NCBI GenBank assembly: GCA_013694945.1
Contig: JACDBM010000027.1
Coordinates: forward strand, 1-5,091
DNA: 5,091 nt
Source of the DNA: Chthoniobacterales bacterium
GTDB taxonomy: Bacteria; Verrucomicrobiota; Verrucomicrobiia; Chthoniobacterales; UBA10450
Direction: 5' to 3'
In this document: in pieces, positions 1 through 5,091 of the stretch
Layout of the letters: the number at the start of each line of letters is the position of its first letter
Numbering within the stretch: the stretch's first letter is position 1
Notes under the pieces: model-generated
Database searches by the model: none
Told to the model about the DNA's origin: nothing
Seen by the model: the letters and a program-made list of their open reading frames with translations, nothing else
Translations under genes and position numbers: made by a program

Positions 1-1914
1 GAGAAGCGGGTCTTCAAACCAACGCGGGATTTCGCGCGGCGCGCCCGCATCGCCACCCTGGACCAATACCTCCGGATGCATCGTGAATCGATCAAATCGC
101 CGGAACGATTTTGGTCGCGCGAAGCGCGCGAGCTCGTTTGGCAGACGCCGTGGAAGACGGTCTTGGAATGGAAGCCGCCATTTGCGAAGTGGTTTGCAGG
201 CGGCAAGCTCAACATCTCACAGAACTGCCTCGACCGGCACCTAAGCGGACCGAATCGAAACAAGGCGGCAATCCTGTGGGAAGGCGAACCAGGCGACAAG
301 CGCGCGCTGACTTACCAGCAGTTGCATCGCGATGTTTGCCGCTTCGCGAATGTCCTGAAGCGGAATGGCATCCGCAAAGGCGACCGGGTGATCATTTACA
401 TGCCGACGATCCCCGAAGCAGCCATCGCCATGCTGGCCTGCGCGCGAATTGGCGCGGTGCACTCGGTCATCTTTGGCGGCTTCAGCGCGGACAGCATTCG
501 CGACAGAATTGCCGACAGCGGGGCGATCGCGCTCATCACGGCCGATGGTGGTTATCGCCGCGGCGCGATTGTGCCGCTGAAGAAAAACGTGGACGACGCA
601 CTGCGGGGTGGGACATCGATCAAGCGCGTGATTGTCTTCCGGCGCGCTGGCAACGACGTGCATATCGAAGAAGGCCGCGACGTCTGGTGGCATCGAGAAC
701 TCGAATACGTAGACGCGAATTGCCCGCCCACGCCGCTCGACAGCGAGCATCCACTTTTCCTCCTTTACACGAGTGGCTCGACTGGGAAGCCGAAAGGAAT
801 CCTGCATACAACCGGCGGTTATCTGGTCGGGGTTTACTCCACGACGAAGTATGTTTTTGATCTGCGGGAGGACGACCTCTATTGGTGCACAGCCGATGTG
901 GGCTGGGTGACCGGCCACAGCTATGTCGTCTACGGACCGCTCGCGAACGGCGCAACGACACTGATGTATGAAGGCGCTCCGAATTGGCCGGAACCCGATC
1001 GCTTCTGGCGCATCATCGAGGAATACAGCGTCAACATTCTCTACACCGCTCCGACGGCGATCCGAGCGTTCATCCGCTGGGGCGACGCCTGGGTGAAGAA
1101 ACACGACCTTTCTTCCCTGCGCCTTCTCGGTTCAGTCGGTGAGCCGATCAATCCGGAGACCTGGATGTGGTATCACGAGAAGGTCGGCGGCGGCCGCTGT
1201 CCCATCGTCGATACCTGGTGGCAAACGGAAACCGGAGCGATCATGATTACGCCGTTGCCAGGGGCAATCGCGACGAAGCCCGGAAGCGCGACACTTCCGT
1301 TCTTCGGAGTGGACGCCGCGATCGTGGACGAAGCGGGTAATGAGGTGGGGCCAAACGTCGGAGGCAAGCTGATCGTGCGGAGGCCCTGGCCGTCGATGTT
1401 GCGCACAATTTACGGCGACAAGGATCGCTACAAGAAGCAATACTGGAGCGAGTTCGAAGGGAGCTATCTCACCGGGGACGGGGCGCGCCGCGATAAAGCG
1501 GGCTATTTCTGGATCGTCGGCCGCATTGACGACGTGCTGAACGTTGCCGGGCATCGGCTAGGCACGTCGGAGATCGAAAGCGCATTAGTCAGCCACCCGC
1601 AGGTGGCGGAAGCCGCGGTTGTCGGACGTCCCGACGAACTCAAAGGCCAGGGCGTGGTGGCGTTCGTCACCGTGAAAGGCGAAGTGAAGGCGACTCCTGC
1701 CTTGAAAGAAGAACTCCGTAACCATGTCGGCCAACACATCGGAGCCATCGCAAAGCCGGATGAAATCCGATTTGCGGAGGCGCTGCCGAAAACCCGGAGC
1801 GGCAAGATCATGCGGCGGCTCTTAAAGGAAATCGCAAGTGGCAAAACCGTGACGGGCGATACAACAACGCTGGAGGATTTCAACGTCCTCGCGAAGCTGA
1901 GCGAGGAAGAATAA
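1..1914 (+). CDS. acs: Acetyl-CoA synthetase (AMP-forming acetate--CoA ligase), 5' partial
   Basis: Cytoplasmic enzyme that makes acetyl-CoA from acetate, ATP and CoA through an acetyl-adenylate. The frame is open to base 1, and the residues before the ATG at 76 (including EKRVFKPTRDF and LDQYLRMHRES) read as a normal ACS N-terminal domain. The true start is therefore upstream and only about ten residues should be missing; 637 are present against the family's roughly 650. Visible motifs: the P-loop YTSGSTGKPKG (bases 766-798); SVGEP, which lines the acyl pocket; DTWWQTETG (1210-1236), whose tryptophans restrict the pocket to short acyl chains in characterised ACS; the hinge and ribose-binding region from GDG (Asp at 1477) to GRIDDVLNVAGHR (1519-1557); and KTRSGKIMRR, whose Lys (1804-1806) matches the catalytic, reversibly acetylated Lys of Salmonella Acs. 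No key residue is missing. PrpE-type propionyl-CoA synthetase is the main alternative, but the N-terminus and WWQTETG context favour Acs. Confidence 0.97.
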   Translation, partial: EKRVFKPTRDFARRARIATLDQYLRMHRESIKSPERFWSREARELVWQTPWKTVLEWKPPFAKWFAGGKLNISQNCLDRHLSGPNRNKAAILWEGEPGDKRALTYQQLHRDVCRFANVLKRNGIRKGDRVIIYMPTIPEAAIAMLACARIGAVHSVIFGGFSADSIRDRIADSGAIALITADGGYRRGAIVPLKKNVDDALRGGTSIKRVIVFRRAGNDVHIEEGRDVWWHRELEYVDANCPPTPLDSEHPLFLLYTSGSTGKPKGILHTTGGYLVGVYSTTKYVFDLREDDLYWCTADVGWVTGHSYVVYGPLANGATTLMYEGAPNWPEPDRFWRIIEEYSVNILYTAPTAIRAFIRWGDAWVKKHDLSSLRLLGSVGEPINPETWMWYHEKVGGGRCPIVDTWWQTETGAIMITPLPGAIATKPGSATLPFFGVDAAIVDEAGNEVGPNVGGKLIVRRPWPSMLRTIYGDKDRYKKQYWSEFEGSYLTGDGARRDKAGYFWIVGRIDDVLNVAGHRLGTSEIESALVSHPQVAEAAVVGRPDELKGQGVVAFVTVKGEVKATPALKEELRNHVGQHIGAIAKPDEIRFAEALPKTRSGKIMRRLLKEIASGKTVTGDTTTLEDFNVLAKLSEEE

Positions 1915-1957
1915 ACGAGAGACGCTTTGATTAGGCGCCGTTTGATTCCAGGATCGG

Positions 1958-2154
1958 CTAACGATCAGTGACTGTGAGAACATCGAGCGTGCTGAAGTAC
2001 TCCCCGTCGCTACTGTAGATGTTGCCGGTGCGACTTGGCGAAAACGTCACAAATCCGAAGGCGGAACGGTGTAAGCTTCCCCCGAGGCAGTGTTCAAGCA
2101 GATCTGTTGAAAGGGTGTTGTCCGGAGAAAATGTTCAATCGCCTGGACGGTCAT
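1958..2154 (-). pseudogene. Small conserved hypothetical protein, broken by a 1-nt frameshift
   Basis: Not recognisable as one open frame. From ATG at 2154 one frame reads MTVQAIEHFLRTTPF through ASGEAYTVPPSDL to a TGA at 2049-2047 (35 residues). The adjacent frame, from the GTG at 2050, continues as VTFSPSRTGNIYSS and STLDVLTVTDR to a TAG at 1960-1958 (30 residues). The span is 197 nt, one short of 66 codons. One extra T in the TTT run (bases 2053-2051) would give ...PPSDFVTFSPS..., a single 65-residue protein. From memory the joined protein has the layout of a short uncharacterised family common in Planctomycetota, Acidobacteriota and Verrucomicrobiota: an N-terminal helix, a PFxPF-like turn, xxDGxxxxV, a HPEFVxxSPSGR-like strand, and a final xxxLDLxxVTxL. 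The fit across the frame junction is the main evidence. It converges on acs with 43 nt between stops. A real pseudogene, a homopolymer error, or less likely recoding would all fit. Function unknown. Confidence 0.6.
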
Positions 2155-2215
2155 GTCATTTTAGCAAGCCGTCTCCGTCGCGACAAGGGCACTTGGCACA
2201 GCCGCGGCTACAAGT
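2155..2215. repeat. Palindrome-rich intergenic segment, possible interspersed repeat
   Basis: This lies between the small - strand gene and the GTG of the coiled-coil gene. It holds two perfect palindromes, GTCGCGAC (2177-2184) and AGCCGCGGCT (2200-2209), separated by a stretch with GGCAC twice (2188-2192 and 2195-2199). It resembles, from memory only, short intergenic sequences that recur in Chthoniobacterales-type genomes. No second copy exists in this window, so repeat status is unproven. Any promoter for the gene at 2228 would have to lie here or further upstream; I see no convincing -35/-10 pair (TTGGCA at 2193-2198 has no good partner). Confidence 0.25.
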
Positions 2216-2227
2216 AGCGTTTCCACT

Positions 2228-4096
2228 GTGAGCTTCATCCGCACTGGCTTACGCGAAATCGGGCTGAAGGTCCGTCGCCAAAAAACGCGCATGGCCTTGC
2301 GGCACGAGAAGCGCGTGCTGCAAAAGTGCGAGATCGCTCTCGGCCGGGAAGGCTGCGATCAGGCCATCAATTTCCCCGAGGTCCGAAGTGAAATCGTTGC
2401 GCTGAAGAAACTCGAGCAGGAACAGCGGGAGGTCGCGGTGCGCATCTCGCAAATCGAGGAAGGTATCAAGCACATTGAGACGCAACGGCAGCAAAACGCG
2501 AAAGAGCAAGCCGAGGCGCTCACCGCGCTCGAGGAAGAGAAGAAGCCGATCGTAGAGCGACGGAACGAGGCCAAATCGATCGCCGAACTTTGCGATCGCG
2601 AGCTCTCGCGCGTGGAACTTCGCCTCCAGGACAACGACGCGGCGGACCGTGAATTGTTGCGCAAATTGGCGGAGCTTCAGGCACAGGTCCCCCCGCCTGC
2701 CGATCTGGACGCGCAGAGCGCGGGCTTGAGCGCCAGGCGCGCACACTTGCCCCACCAACGCGAAGAGATGGCGCGCGCCCGTCTCGGCAGCGCGGACGCC
2801 TGCCGCCGGGCAAAAGAAAAACTGACCACGGAGGAAGCTGCGGTCGAACAGATCGAGAAACGGATCGGCAAGATCCGCAGCGAGCATGAGGCGCGTGATC
2901 GAACCCTGAGTGAAAGCGCGAGGGCGCAACAAGACGCGTTGAAAGAAGCGCGCACCCGCCATCAGACCGTCGAAGAGCGCAAGAATCCGGCATACCTAAA
3001 CATCGGCCGCCATCTGGCTACCCAGGGGATTGCCCCGCCCAACGCGCCGCACCTCCTGGACGACGTGAACCGCCATCGCGTGGCCGTTACCAAACACACG
3101 GAACACAAGGCCGAGCTCGCTGTTCTCTCCAGTCAGATTGATAAGCAGGAGCTCCGGAAGTTCTACTTCAGTATTCTTTCGGTGCTGATCCTTCTCGCCA
3201 TCATTCTGCCCCTGGTCCTGCAGTCCCCTGCCAAGCGCGAATGGCTGCCGCAGGAGACAGAGGCGATTCTCTCGGTGAATACGCAACAGCTGCAAAAAGA
3301 CTACCTGGCGAAGCGGTGGGAAAAGGAACAAGCGGAGGAGTGGCAAACCGTTTGGTCGGGCCTGACCGCAAACGCAAAACAAACTCCGGTGCTCAACCTC
3401 TCGCGCGACGCAGTGCGAGTGACGCGGGCAATGACGACGGGAAGCGGCGGAAATGTGCGAGAGTTTATTCTCGTGCAGGCGCGCGCCGACGTCTCGCCGG
3501 TGCTGCACTCTGTGGAAAGGGGACAGGGTTTCGAGCGCCGGCCGATCGGTGGGCTGCCGGTATGGTTGCGACCGGATTTCGCCCTGGCACGCGTTGGACC
3601 GCGAACTCTCGCGGTCGGCACGCCGGCGGAAGTGGAGGAACTGGTGCGCGTGCGCCTCGGGATCGAGCAGGACTTGAAAATCACGGGCAATCTTTTCGAT
3701 CAGTTCCAAGCCTTGGATCAGGAAACTGCGGTGCGTTTGATCTCGAGCGATCCGCCGAATCTCGCGCGCTATTTCAGCCCAATTTTCACGCGGGAACTGC
3801 TTGATGCCGCGCAAATTCTCGGTCTCGGCCTCACCTTGGGAAATCCGGGAAAGGGCCGCGTCATTTTGAAAATGAAATCAGCCAACGCAGCGGAGGAACT
3901 CGCGCAGCACGTTCGGGATGAGCCGCAGCGCTGGCTGCGCGTGGAGGACTCGGAGTTGCTGTTTTATGCTGAACCGCCCGAGGTTAGCACGGAGGGCACC
4001 CGCGTCGAAATCCGGTTCAATCTGCCGGAGAATAGCGCTCGACTTCTCCTGCAACGCGTCGCAAAGACAGCCGAGCCAACCGTGGCCGGCAATTGA
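2228..4096 (+). CDS. Uncharacterised coiled-coil protein with one transmembrane helix and an extracytoplasmic domain
   Basis: I do not recognise a named family. The 622 residues divide into three parts. Residues about 20-300 are highly charged (Glu, Lys, Arg, Gln, Ala) and heptad-like, consistent with a long cytoplasmic coiled coil. It is broken by a PPP turn (155-157) and a short less-charged motif near 253-275 (NPAYLNIGRHLATQGIAPPN). Residues 312-331 (start FYFSILSVLILL) are one clear transmembrane helix preceded by KQELRK, giving N-in, C-out topology. Residues about 335-622 are mixed alpha/beta with no metal site or catalytic motif I can name. They loosely recall, from memory, envelope proteins of unknown function in Planctomycetota and Verrucomicrobiota. 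The start is uncertain: GTG at 2228 is the first plausible codon after the in-frame stop at 2162, but has no Shine-Dalgarno; ATG at 2291 would remove 21 basic residues. The dipeptidase gene follows after 52 nt, so co-transcription is likely. A scaffold or envelope-spanning role is a guess from topology. Confidence 0.85.
   Translation: MSFIRTGLREIGLKVRRQKTRMALRHEKRVLQKCEIALGREGCDQAINFPEVRSEIVALKKLEQEQREVAVRISQIEEGIKHIETQRQQNAKEQAEALTALEEEKKPIVERRNEAKSIAELCDRELSRVELRLQDNDAADRELLRKLAELQAQVPPPADLDAQSAGLSARRAHLPHQREEMARARLGSADACRRAKEKLTTEEAAVEQIEKRIGKIRSEHEARDRTLSESARAQQDALKEARTRHQTVEERKNPAYLNIGRHLATQGIAPPNAPHLLDDVNRHRVAVTKHTEHKAELAVLSSQIDKQELRKFYFSILSVLILLAIILPLVLQSPAKREWLPQETEAILSVNTQQLQKDYLAKRWEKEQAEEWQTVWSGLTANAKQTPVLNLSRDAVRVTRAMTTGSGGNVREFILVQARADVSPVLHSVERGQGFERRPIGGLPVWLRPDFALARVGPRTLAVGTPAEVEELVRVRLGIEQDLKITGNLFDQFQALDQETAVRLISSDPPNLARYFSPIFTRELLDAAQILGLGLTLGNPGKGRVILKMKSANAAEELAQHVRDEPQRWLRVEDSELLFYAEPPEVSTEGTRVEIRFNLPENSARLLLQRVAKTAEPTVAGN
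3161..3220 (+). other. Transmembrane helix of the coiled-coil protein
   Basis: These codons (residues 312-331) encode an uninterrupted run of Phe, Tyr, Ile, Leu, Val and Ala, preceded by KQELRK and followed by QSPAKREW. It is the only strongly hydrophobic segment in the 622-residue protein. Its mid-protein position rules out a signal peptide and divides the protein into a cytoplasmic coil and an outer domain. Orientation follows the positive-inside rule and is inferred. Confidence 0.85.
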
Positions 4097-4148
4097 CGGC
4101 CTGATCCGCCCGGGTGCGGCACGCCGCCAGCTAGCGATATCGGTTCCG

Positions 4149-4223
4149 TTGAGCAATCAATCCTTTCGCACCCTTTGTGTTTCTCTCTCGCTCATCTTTT
4201 TGGGCGAAGCTCTTTCGGCGGCC
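4149..4223 (+). other. Signal peptide of the VanX-type dipeptidase
   Basis: Short polar n-region with one Arg (residue 7), a hydrophobic core around LCVSLSLIFLG (residues 9-19), and small residues ALSAA (21-25) for signal peptidase I. The VanX-like domain begins at once (ELIDVR). The Cys at residue 10 is not in a lipobox, so a lipoprotein is not supported. The exact cleavage point is uncertain by one or two residues. Confidence 0.75.
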
Positions 4224-4847
4224 GAGTTGATCGACGTGCGCACAGTTGACCCGACGATCGAAGTGGAGCTGCGCTATACGACCACGCGGAACGTGCTGCG
4301 CCGGCCGCTTTATCCAGCAAACATGCCGGCGCTTGTCCGGCCCGCTGTCGCCGTTCGATTAAGCAAAGCGCACAAGGACCTGCAACTGCGCGGTCTCCGT
4401 CTGAAAATTTGGGATGCTTACCGGCCCCAAGCCGCGCACGATCAGCTCTGGGCCGTCTCGCGAGATAATCGCTACGTCGCCGACCCCGCCGGCGGGCGCG
4501 GGTCACTGCATACCTGGGGTGTCGCTGTCGATGCGACCTTGATTGATGGGAATGGCAACGACGTCGCGATGCCGACCGATTTTGATGATTTCACACCGGC
4601 AGCGATGCTGCGCTACATCGGCCGCGACCCGGAGATCAGGAAACATCTGCGTATCCTGCAGCGGGCGATGGGAGCCGCGGGATTCTACGGATTGCGCACG
4701 GAGTGGTGGCATTTCATTGCGAAAGATTGGCAGAAGTATCGCGCAATACCGAACGCGACCAACATTTCGCCAAGCAACGCGGGGCTCGGGTTTTCGCCAG
4801 GGTCGATAGTCTCCAGCCTCTCCGGCGAAAGCCCGCGTCCGCGATAG
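4149..4847 (+). CDS. VanX-type D-alanyl-D-alanine dipeptidase (peptidase M15), exported
   Basis: Zinc dipeptidase that cleaves D-Ala-D-Ala. Counting from TTG 4149 (232 residues), the VanX core is intact: LRYTTTRN; DAYRPQ with the transition-state Arg at residue 92; SLHTWGVAVD with zinc ligands His121 and Asp128, spaced as His116/Asp123 in VanX; and EWWHF with catalytic Glu185 and zinc ligand His188. The first residues (SNQSFRTLCVSLSLIFLGEALSA) look like a type I signal peptide cut near residues 24-25, so the enzyme should act in the periplasm, like Salmonella PcgL. The start is inferred from that peptide. The frame is open upstream into the preceding gene with no better ATG or GTG, no clear Shine-Dalgarno precedes the TTG, and the first internal ATG (4323) lies after a conserved motif. 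About 30 Ser/Gly/Pro-rich residues follow the catalytic domain. With no vanH or vanA nearby, cell-wall turnover or D-Ala salvage is likelier than resistance. Confidence 0.93.
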   Translation: MSNQSFRTLCVSLSLIFLGEALSAAELIDVRTVDPTIEVELRYTTTRNVLRRPLYPANMPALVRPAVAVRLSKAHKDLQLRGLRLKIWDAYRPQAAHDQLWAVSRDNRYVADPAGGRGSLHTWGVAVDATLIDGNGNDVAMPTDFDDFTPAAMLRYIGRDPEIRKHLRILQRAMGAAGFYGLRTEWWHFIAKDWQKYRAIPNATNISPSNAGLGFSPGSIVSSLSGESPRPR

Positions 4848-4855
4848 TGGAGACT
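4788..4855. repeat. Two interlocking inverted repeats at the vanX/cutA convergence
   Basis: Stem 1 pairs GGGTTTTCGCC (4788-4798) with GGCGAAAGCCC (4824-4834): 11 pairs including one wobble. Stem 2 pairs AGTCTCCA (4808-4815) perfectly with TGGAGACT (4848-4855). The left arm of stem 2 lies in the loop of stem 1 and its right arm outside, so together they have pseudoknot topology; alone they would be alternative hairpins. The vanX stop codon (4845-4847) abuts the last arm. A transcription-ending or mRNA-stabilising role between convergent genes is plausible, but no U tract follows on the + strand, so a classic intrinsic terminator is not supported. Confidence 0.3.
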
Positions 4856-4877
4856 CAAAAGCCCAGCCCCAGTCACG

Positions 4878-5091
4878 TCACGCGCAGCTTTCTCCCACCC
4901 AGCGCAAATATTCAGGCAGCCCCTCAGCGAGCGGCAGGGCCACGATCTCGGGAACTTCGTAGCTATGCAGCGCGCGTAGCCTCCGCTGCAAGTCGTCGAA
5001 CCGATTTCGCGTAGTCTTGAACAACACCAGAGTCTCGGAACTCTCTTCTATTCTCCCTTCCCACCGGTAGATCGATCGCACCGCTGGGAGA
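4878..5091 (-). CDS. cutA: CutA-like divalent-cation tolerance protein, 5' partial at the right edge
   Basis: Small cytoplasmic trimeric protein with a ferredoxin-like fold. The family is named for copper tolerance in E. coli, but its molecular role is still unclear. The visible residues carry the family's hallmarks in order: LPAVRSIYRWEG, KTTRNRF, LHSYEVPEIVALPL, and GLPEYLRWV close to the C-terminus. The GTG at 5081-5079 is not the start: it encodes the Val of the conserved LPxVRSIYRW strand, and the frame stays open to the window edge. About 35 N-terminal residues of the usual 105-110 lie beyond base 5091. It converges on the dipeptidase gene with 30 nt between stop codons, so the two are separate transcripts. 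Confidence 0.94.
   Translation of the reverse strand, partial: LPAVRSIYRWEGRIEESSETLVLFKTTRNRFDDLQRRLRALHSYEVPEIVALPLAEGLPEYLRWVGESCA

Noticed and set aside
76..78. ATG at 76 as the start of acetyl-CoA synthetase
   Set aside because: The 25 codons before it are in frame and match the ACS N-terminal domain, so the gene continues off the left edge.
241..1104. 287-codon open frame on the - strand inside acs
   Set aside because: Antisense shadow of a strongly conserved gene; the translation is Arg/His/Cys-rich and matches nothing recognisable.
1926..1947. Direct repeat TTTGATT (1926-1932 and 1941-1947)
   Set aside because: Seven bases, two copies only; no context suggesting an attachment or binding site.
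1952..1966. GATCG-gctaa-CGATC hairpin as terminator for acs or the small gene
   Set aside because: Only five pairs, no T tract on either strand, and it overlaps the stop of the small gene.
2093..2111. Near-palindrome TTCAA-g-CAGATCTG-TTGAA as an operator
   Set aside because: It lies inside the coding part of the small - strand gene (TPFQQICLN region), is unrelated in position to any promoter, and has an unpaired base; likely chance.
2019..2231. Two short + strand frames (2019-2231 and 2035-2217) in the gap after acs
   Set aside because: Their translations are not protein-like and they run antisense to the better-supported decayed gene.
3241..3804. 187-codon + strand frame overlapping the coiled-coil gene
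   Set aside because: Out-of-frame shadow; the in-frame protein continues through here as a coherent domain.
2996..3814. 272-codon open frame on the - strand within the coiled-coil gene
   Set aside because: Shadow frame produced by high GC codon bias; no start signal, domain or plausible composition.
3918..4148. Longer dipeptidase start at ATG 3918
   Set aside because: It would overlap the upstream gene by 179 nt, add a non-conserved Arg/Cys-rich extension, and bury the signal peptide.
4149..4847. Glycopeptide (van) resistance cluster
   Set aside because: No VanH dehydrogenase, D-Ala-D-Lac ligase or VanRS regulators in the window, and the enzyme is exported, unlike resistance VanX.
5079..5081. 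GTG as the CutA start codon
   Set aside because: It encodes an internal conserved Val, with in-frame family residues (LPA) directly upstream.

Overview
The window is dense, GC-rich (roughly 60 %) bacterial DNA with three genes on the + strand and two on the - strand. Codon style and the mix of families suggest a soil-type Verrucomicrobiota (Chthoniobacterales-like), or otherwise Acidobacteriota or Planctomycetota. This placement is an impression from the sequence and memory, not a demonstrated assignment. No rRNA, tRNA, CRISPR array or insertion sequence is visible.

Layout, left to right. Bases 1-1914 (+) are most of an acetyl-CoA synthetase gene (acs) whose first codons lie off the left edge. 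Bases 1915-2227 look like a plain intergenic gap, but on the - strand they hold a small decayed gene (2154 down to 1958). Its two halves lie in different frames, and restoring one base in a T run rejoins them into a 65-residue protein. Next to it, 2155-2215 is palindrome-rich and may be an interspersed repeat. Bases 2228-4096 (+) encode a 622-residue protein of unknown function: a long charged coiled coil, one transmembrane helix near residues 312-331, and a globular C-terminal half predicted to lie outside the inner membrane. A VanX-type D-Ala-D-Ala dipeptidase with a signal peptide follows 52 nt later (4149-4847, +, probable TTG start). Converging on it from the right edge is the C-terminal two thirds of CutA (- strand, ending at 4878).

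How the genes may relate. Acs is a central-metabolism enzyme and appears transcriptionally separate from the rest. The coiled-coil membrane protein and the dipeptidase are co-directional and close enough to be co-transcribed. Both act at or beyond the inner membrane, so a cell-envelope link is possible but unproven. No D-Ala-D-Lac ligase or VanH-like dehydrogenase is present, so the dipeptidase reads as peptidoglycan turnover or D-Ala salvage, not glycopeptide resistance. CutA belongs to an unrelated unit entering from the right.

I did not find a convincing new multi-gene system. The most interesting items are the hidden frameshifted small gene, the uncharacterised coiled-coil/membrane/envelope protein, and a pair of interlocking inverted repeats at the vanX 3' end.
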